Part shown: positions 58,901-64,000 of the stretch, one piece after another
Numbering within the stretch: position 1 is the stretch's first letter
Layout: the number at the start of each line of letters is the position of its first letter
NCBI RefSeq assembly: GCF_000003815.2
Contig: NC_049989.1
Location: 7,404,195 to 7,468,194, forward strand
Direction of reading: 5' to 3'
DNA: 64,000 bases
Source: Branchiostoma floridae
Lineage: Eukaryota > Chordata > Leptocardii > Amphioxiformes > Branchiostomatidae
Notes under the pieces: model-generated
The model's input: only the letters and a program-made list of their open reading frames with translations
The model's database searches: none
Told to the model about the DNA's origin: nothing
Position numbers and translations under genes: made by a program

Positions 58901-59572
58901 GGACACAAAGATGTTGTCCGGTTTGATATCCAGGTGAATCAGCCTATGATCGTGCAGGTGTTTCAGTCCGGACAGTAAATCCACCAGGAAATTCCAGACA
59001 GTTTCTTCGGGTATATCATGTTGCTGTTCTAAATACTGTTCTAAGCTGCATTGGCATAGCTCTGTCTGGATGTAGAGATGTTGTCTTTCCTCCCAAGCCT
59101 TGTAGAACTGCACACAGTTTGGATGCCTTCGCAGCTTCTCCAGTCTGTAAGCTTCTCCTATCTTTCTCTTGCGGTCGTATTCTCCTCGGAATCTTTCCCT
59201 GGATCGCTTCACAGCGTAAAGTTTCCCATCTTCCTTGCTCCTAACTTTGAATACTTCGCCAAAGGACCCCTCCCCAAGTTTGTCCACAATTCCAAAACAC
59301 TGGTCGAAGAAAAGTTCCTTACTGCCTGCGTCGTAGTGGGGGCTTGAAATCAAGCTATCGGGACCCCTAAACGACACACTCTGGGGTCTTTGGAAAGCTA
59401 ACTTACTGTTGATAAAAACCCGACTGACCGGGGGAACGCTCTTGGCCGGCGGGCGCGGAGGTTGGGAGTCCCGAGGAGTGTTGCCGTTCGCAAGCCGGTA
59501 CTTCTTCTGGGAGAACGGGCCCTCCTCGGAGAAAAAGTGCGGCACGGGTCGCGGTGTTCCTGGGTTAGCCAT
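55970..59572 (-). CDS. PKMYT1: Membrane-associated CDK1-inhibitory kinase Myt1, 5 coding exons
   Basis: Exons in transcript order: 59572-58755, 57856-57682, 57175-56986, 56639-56480, 56252-55970. Phases agree, giving 541 residues (human 499). Myt1 phosphorylates CDK1 on Thr14/Tyr15 at ER/Golgi membranes and holds cells in G2. The kinase domain covers about residues 92-345: glycine loop LGEGSFGEV (99-107), Lys122, alpha-C Glu140, HLDIKPDN (213-220), DFG (233-235), then GDPKY and APEL, characteristic of the Wee1/Myt1 group. After an Arg-rich stretch, a hydrophobic segment at about 355-381 is the likely membrane anchor. The tail is Ser/Asp-rich and ends near [11 protein letters not shown], matching the conserved cyclin-docking-like end of vertebrate Myt1. 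The start is the first true ATG. The third intron position carries an assembly gap. Confidence 0.95.
56739..56762. repeat. TTTTG pentanucleotide microsatellite
   Basis: About four to five tandem TTTTG units in the PKMYT1 intron between exons 3 and 4. Confidence 0.85.
57271..57464. mobile_element. Hairpin (foldback) element with the assembly gap at its centre
   Basis: The left arm 57271-57320 and right arm 57421-57464 are inverted copies (AGCCTGAGTATCATCCTCCG...GACTTTCGC). They match the ungapped hairpin at 61107-61224. Positions 57321-57420 are exactly 100 N, the usual placeholder for a gap of unknown size. By comparison with the second copy, the missing part may be only about 20 bases of stem and loop. 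It lies in PKMYT1 intron 2 and breaks no exon. Confidence 0.85.
57321..57420. other. Assembly gap, 100 N
   Basis: Exactly 100 undetermined bases between the two arms of an inverted repeat. A long perfect stem-loop is a known cause of sequencing and assembly drop-out. Confidence 1.
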
Positions 59573-60121
59573 AGTCAAATATTTCCATACTTGTTGTAAA
59601 CGTTGAAAATGGGACTAAAATGACGAAACATGAAGAAATGTGGCAATTTCAGACGACACTTCGAAAATACTTCCGCGCCATCTTGGATGAGGTAATCTCT
59701 CGTCATCGAAAAGCGCGCCAACCAACTCTCAGGGGATTTCTAAATCTCGCGAGAACAAACTTCTCTTGTCTATTGTATTTGACAAATGGTGCCTGAATGC
59801 GTAAAAAAATTACAAATGTACAAAGAAAAGCCCGTTTATTTTTCTGAATATTACTCGTTTTACAACTCTAAAAAATTAAAAAGTGTTCATGAACTTATTA
59901 CTAAACTGATATTTTCATTCGGTCTGTAGTATTTTTCAGGACGAACAATTTTTTTTTAGAAGACAGCCTCGGTCATTCAGAAGCCCAACCTGTTGCTGAT
60001 GCAAAGGTGAAAGTATGTGGAAGTGAAACTCATACGTGGATTTCTGGACATCAAATCGACGTAAAATGCCATTCTAGTACCAGCTAACGTTGCCCATGGT
60101 CTGTAGAAACGTGGTAGAAGG
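59573..60121. promoter_or_regulatory. Bidirectional promoter between PKMYT1 and MUL1
   Basis: Only 549 bp separate the two divergent start codons. The PKMYT1-proximal part has a YY1-like GCGCCATCTTGG at 59675-59686 adjoining an ETS-like CTTCCG (59670-59675). A perfect TCTCGCGAGA lies at 59745-59754. The layout is typical of a TATA-less shared housekeeping promoter. Activity in both directions is inferred from gene orientation and spacing. Confidence 0.65.
59745..59754. promoter_or_regulatory. TCTCGCGAGA palindrome in the PKMYT1/MUL1 promoter
   Basis: A perfect palindrome 173 bp upstream of the PKMYT1 ATG. Its position relative to the YY1-like site (about 60 bp apart) resembles the arrangement inside the hAT element at 9725-9791. 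Confidence 0.65.
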
Positions 60122-62069
60122 ATGGAACACCTGAGCACACTGTGGAGTGCCGTGGACAAGCCCGACCTTGTGTGGTTAGGGGTGGGCACTGCCTGCACCT
60201 CCTTGTTTGCCTATCTATGGGGGAGGGGCAGGAGAACAAGGGACACCATAAAGGTGACTTAACACTGTACTTATCGTTTTCAAGGTTCCTTAGGCCATTT
60301 CAATACCTCTATATTGGTATACTTTAGGCTACATATATGTTCACCTGTCAGGTAGTCATCTGAAAAGAGATCAACTGTCTGGTCAACTGTCTGACTGGTT
60401 CAAAAGTTGATTTTCTGTAATTACTAACGTTATCCTTGATTATGAACCAATAACAGGCAATAACCATGTGAAGGGAGAAATTATGTAAATATGACAAACA
60501 CTGCCAAATCTATGCTTTTCTCAAAGCACCTGCTTGAAATATCTGCTTGGATCTTAAATTTTTCAACCTTCTCCATCAGCATGCCATGTTCATCGATGCC
60601 AACATCCATGACGTTGTGGCTGGCACACCCAACCAGACCATCCCGTATGCAGTGATAGAAGGTTTGGTGGAACCTGTGGGGAAGCCTCTGCAGAGCCAGC
60701 TGGGTGTGGAGGGGGTTATACAGGAGCTGCTGATGGAGGAACACAGGAGGGTGTGGAACAAAGTGTCCAGGATATGGTAAGCACTGTAGTGGTAAGACAT
60801 GATTGGAAATGCCTATGTCCCAAATTAATTTGTCTATAACGCTAGGTCACCTTTATCCGCCGGTAACCTATATTCGGTTTGTTTAAAAACAGTATATTAA
60901 GGAATATCAATTCGACGGATGGTAGTTTCAAACTGCAGATATTGCAACTTGAAACCACCGTCCGTCGACTTGATATTCCTAAATATCCTGTTTTTCAGAC
61001 AACCGATAAAGGTTACCGGCGGATAAAGGTGAACTAGCGTTATATGCTGAAGTCAACTTTCTGTCAAGGCCAAATCTTAAACTTGTTTGTTGAGGTAAGA
61101 TATATATAGCCTGAGTACCATCCTCCGTAGTGACTGCTGGCTCACGACTTTCGCTTGCTAACCACGGAGTTAGCAAGCGAAAGTCGTGAGCCAGCGGTCA
61201 CTACAGAGGATGGTACTCAGGCTAACATATATATGCACAAAAATAACAGCAATCAATTCATAACTTTCTTTATTTGATCAAGCTCTAGACATGTATAGGT
61301 TTGTATGTGTATCATTGATTTTTCAAAACTAAATGAAGAACATATCTCTGTCCCACCCAGGTACGACACATCCAGGACTATAAGGAGGGTAACCAATCGT
61401 ATTCCCTTCTCCCTCGCTTGCAAAGGGGGAAAGGTCAGGGTTCTGGAGCCCACCCAGGCAGCCATGTTGTCTCTGGATGTCATCTACGACAAGTTCGAAC
61501 CTGAGGATTCCACCATGGGGAAGAGGGTAGTTGATTGGATGAGTGGCGAGGCTATTAAGGGGTACCAGGAGACAGAGAAGATGCTGAAGGTTGGCACGCA
61601 GCTGTTTGGTTACGGTGAGCTCTCTTTGGAAGAAGGGCAGGTCGTGCTGAGGAACCCAAGCAACAACGCCTCGTACTTCATCACCAATCTGTCGCCTTCA
61701 GAACTGGCTAAGCAGTACCAGACCAAGGTAACCATGCTGAAGGCCTTCACCATTCTGTTTGGGGTGGGGACGCTGATCGCCCTGTGTGCCTTTGCAGCCA
61801 AGTGGTACAGGAGATACAGAGAGAACCAGGAGTTCTTTGCACAGACGGAGCAGGTCAGGGCAGCACGGAGGCGCCCGGATGGCGAGCCGCCGGAGGAGTT
61901 AGACGAGGAGCACGCTTGTGTCGTGTGCCAAGCCAACGCACGCGAGGTCATCATCCTCGACTGCGGACACATCTGCTGCTGTGCTGACTGTGCAGACATG
62001 CTGCAGCCTAGAAAGTGCCCCATATGCCGGCGCCACATTGCACGGATTCTTCCTGTGTACAATCCGTAG
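60122..62069 (+). CDS. MUL1: MUL1-like mitochondrial E3 ubiquitin/SUMO ligase, 3 coding exons
   Basis: Exons 60122-60253, 60580-60776, 61361-62069 join in phase to 345 residues (human MUL1 352). MUL1 (MAPL/MULAN) is an outer-mitochondrial-membrane RING ligase acting on mitofusin, DRP1 and immune adaptors. Visible here are a first membrane segment (about 16-33), and a GIDE/BAM-type intermembrane domain with IPYAVIEGLVEP, an HRRVWNKVSRIW-type strand, YDKFEPED, and KGYQETEKMLKVG. A second membrane segment follows (about 235-256), then a basic/acidic linker and a C-terminal C3HC4 RING (296-335: CVVC, CGH, C..C, CPIC) ending ARILPVYNP, very close to the human end. It shares its promoter region with PKMYT1. 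Intron 2 contains two foldback elements. Confidence 0.95.
60837..61043. mobile_element. MITE of the AACGCTAGTTCACC family, copy 3, MUL1 intron 2
   Basis: The outer arms ATAACGCTAGGTCACC and GTGAACTAGCGTTAT are inverted. The TTTATCCGCCGGTAACC stretch is mirrored at 61008-61030. A second inner stem (GACGGATGGTAGTTTCAAACTG against TTGAAACCACCGTCCGTCGAC) makes the whole 207 bp foldable. It is the best preserved of the three copies in the window. Confidence 0.8.
61107..61224. mobile_element. Hairpin element with 56-bp arms and 6-bp loop, MUL1 intron 2
   Basis: The left arm 61107-61162 and right arm 61169-61224 are inverted copies with only two or three mismatches, separated by CACGGA. Flanking ATATATA on both sides may be the target duplication. 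It belongs to the same family as the gapped copy at 57271-57464. Confidence 0.9.
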
Positions 62070-62522
62070 AAATATTTTATCATAAAAAATTATAGATTTG
62101 ATATGGAAGTATCTGAACAACGCATTATCCTATTGATTGAAGACTCCAGTTTGTTTAAATTAAAGAACCACATTGACCTTTTATGGTATGGTATTGATGC
62201 AGGCTCAAAATGACGCTTACTTATACAGTATAGTATCAGGTACCTGATAATTCTGCTGCTGTCTTAGTTTTAACATAGTCATGGTAGTTGCCCCATGTAG
62301 GAAATTGTTGCAGAATAGACATACGTGTATGACTTGAACCCCCTTCATTGAATACGTAGCCTTTGCAATTTGCACATATATGAATTGAAACCACTTCTGC
62401 TATTTATGTAAGCAAACAGTATGTTGAACTTAGTATGGTGTTGTCTTTGGGATGCTCTTATATACTTACATAAAGTATCTTGTTAAAGATAATGCATGGA
62501 TATCATATTGTATAAAAATAAA
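62070..62522 (+). terminator. MUL1 3' UTR with AATAAA signal
   Basis: The stretch after the MUL1 stop is AT-rich and noncoding and contains AATAAA at 62517-62522, a plausible polyadenylation signal giving a 3' UTR of about 460-480 bases. Confidence 0.55.
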
Positions 62523-62719
62523 AGTATTACATTGACTGAATAAGAAACCAATAATTTTTGCTGTATTCTTTAAGTGTTTCCATATATCATATTAAAAGAA
62601 ATACACAGAGCTGTACAAGCTTGTTTACCAATTGTTGGTCAGACAGACACAGGGCACGAATGTGGTATTTCTTCACATCCCCCAGCTGTTAATGGGAAAT
62701 AGCCTTTATTCTATCTCTA

Positions 62720-63005
62720 AAGAAATGAGACCCACTGTTTGAGTCTTTCGAGTTCCTGGACAGGAACAAACTACACCCCTGACATGCCCCAATATTGTGC
62801 CCATGGGAAAGGCACTTACTCATTCTACTCAGTTAAAGATGAGTATCTAGCTTCCTTTAGTAACATTGCCCCTCATATAGGACAGTCTTAAATGTGGTTT
62901 AGTGAAGAACCACATTTGGAACACGAAAAAGAACACACCACACTTATCGAAAAGAGTAAGGGTCCTTCCAAGTGTAAGTAGATCTGCCAAGATATGCATC
63001 ATTGC
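62720..63005 (+). mobile_element. SINE copy downstream of MUL1
   Basis: Contains GGGAAAGGCACTTACTCATTC, GTTAAAGATGAGTATCTAGC and AAAGAACACACCACACTTATC, followed by GAAAAGAGTAAGGG. These are the body and tail of the family also seen at 6894-7150, 31951-32120 and 33350-33490. It is the most complete body in the window, but the tRNA-like head is not visible. Confidence 0.55.
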
Positions 63006-64000
63006 TAACGTTATACCTTCTTGTACTAAACCTGGTGTGTTAAACCATAAGGTGTTACCAGGTATGCAATACAGACAAAGGGAAATGTTTTTTGCAAAGA
63101 GAATTTCTCTCTTTTCGCGATAGGCAACATATGTCGTTGCTATCAAATGCCACAAATTTCAATACCAAGCCAACATTTGCTCCATCCACTTTCCCACACA
63201 CAACTTCACGCACCCCTCAAAAGGAAATGGTTTATTCCAAGTTACAGCTGTAAGGGTCAAAGGTAAATATTTCATCAGCGTCTGAGTTCGGAGCCGGCAG
63301 ACCTTGTCAGTCTTCCTGTAAAGCTGTGTTTTTCGCAATCTCTGGGCTATCAGGTAAGAACATACTGTCAGCTATCGTGGTAACAGTCTTTTGTTTAATA
63401 CGAACTTGGAGTGTTGAGTTGAAGTGGTCGTAAAATATGTGTTGAAAGATAAATTGGCGGCCGGCCATGCCATGACCTCGCACTTACGATCATGTCAGCA
63501 CTTTCCATTTGGCTCACGCACGAGTTCCAACCGCAATCACAGTCGACATGCAGTCCAGCTAATAAATGAGAATTTTGTCCTCCACAGGTAATCCTGTCGC
63601 GACGCTCTTTGCTTCCCTGGCATGTAAAATCACATTTTGATGTGTGGGCGTACGTTACATTATCATAACGTTGACGTCTGTGCTGGACTGATATTGTTTG
63701 CTAATGCAAATAGATTGTAACTTTGGCGACTACAAATGTGAAGGAATTATTGATCCAAGTTTCCAATTATTGCTCACTCATGCATTGCTAATTGGGAATG
63801 CCAGGGTTTATACTTATAGTGTCTACAGGTGGCTATTAGTACTAGTATCACCCATGTTTGTAATCAGGAAACTAGAGTGGGATTGGCTAAGTTATTACAA
63901 GGAGGTTATAGATAACCTCTTTGGTTATTATAACGTCTGAATGTGCACGGTTTCTTGCAGTATTTACTAAAGTGGTAATATATTTCACAATTTGGTGAGC
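63006..64000. other. Right-edge region, possible 5' noncoding exon of a further gene
   Basis: No coding exon is recognised. A moderately GC-rich stretch ending GGGCTATCAG at about 63352, followed by GTAAGAAC, looks like a noncoding first exon with a donor on the plus strand. A short palindrome lies at about 63891-63934 (AAGGAGGTTAT-AG-ATAACCTCTTT); its half TTACAAGGAGGTTA also occurs at about 42181. Both are tentative. Confidence 0.3.

Noticed and set aside
61610-62083. 157-codon frame antisense to the MUL1 last exon
   Set aside because: Mirror frame of a conserved coding exon; the plus strand encodes the RING domain.

Overview
The window reads as chordate-type nuclear DNA from an invertebrate, most likely a cephalochordate (amphioxus, Branchiostoma). 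Short exons with GT/AG introns alternate closely with genes. The proteins resemble vertebrate orthologues along their full length, at near-vertebrate lengths. The introns are full of small inverted-repeat elements, tRNA-type SINEs and one LINE. The species call is inference; no search was possible.

Layout, left to right. 1-4.5 kb: the first coding exon of an LHFPL-family tetraspan gene on the minus strand; the rest of that gene lies off the left edge. 5.6-18.9 kb: a complete AKAP10 (D-AKAP2) gene on plus, 12 coding exons and 648 residues, with a non-autonomous hAT element in intron 4 and a LINE with an intact 1024-codon ORF in its last intron. 21.7-28.5 kb: a complete SUPT4H1 (Spt4) gene on minus, 4 exons and 117 residues. 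30.1-53.9 kb: a sulfonylurea receptor (SUR, ABCC8/9-type) gene on plus, 39 coding exons for a 1521-residue core. 56.0-59.6 kb: a complete PKMYT1 (Myt1 kinase) gene on minus, 5 exons and 541 residues. 60.1-62.1 kb: a complete MUL1-like mitochondrial E3 ligase gene on plus, 3 exons and 345 residues, sharing a 549-bp divergent promoter with PKMYT1. The right edge holds a SINE copy and perhaps a 5' noncoding exon of a further gene.

The most interesting structure is in the SUR gene, between the exons for the first nucleotide-binding domain (NBD1) and the second membrane domain. Four extra mini-exons (54, 36, 33 and 96 nt), and possibly a 9-nt microexon, all start and end in phase 1. Any combination therefore stays in frame. 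Three of them end in a similar short peptide and use GC rather than GT donors, which suggests tandem exon duplication and combinatorial alternative splicing of the linker. NBD1 also has an altered ABC signature (LTPGQ).

A second theme is the palindrome TCTCGCGAGA (a BANP-type motif). It occurs upstream of AKAP10, in the PKMYT1/MUL1 promoter, and inside the hAT element next to a YY1-like site and an ATG, as if the element carried a housekeeping promoter. The genes have no obvious common pathway. They cover PKA anchoring, transcription elongation, KATP channel regulation, mitotic entry and mitochondrial ubiquitination.

All gene models were built by hand from splice signals, phase continuity and remembered family similarity. 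Every coding join was checked for phase. Untranslated regions and transcript ends are largely undetermined.
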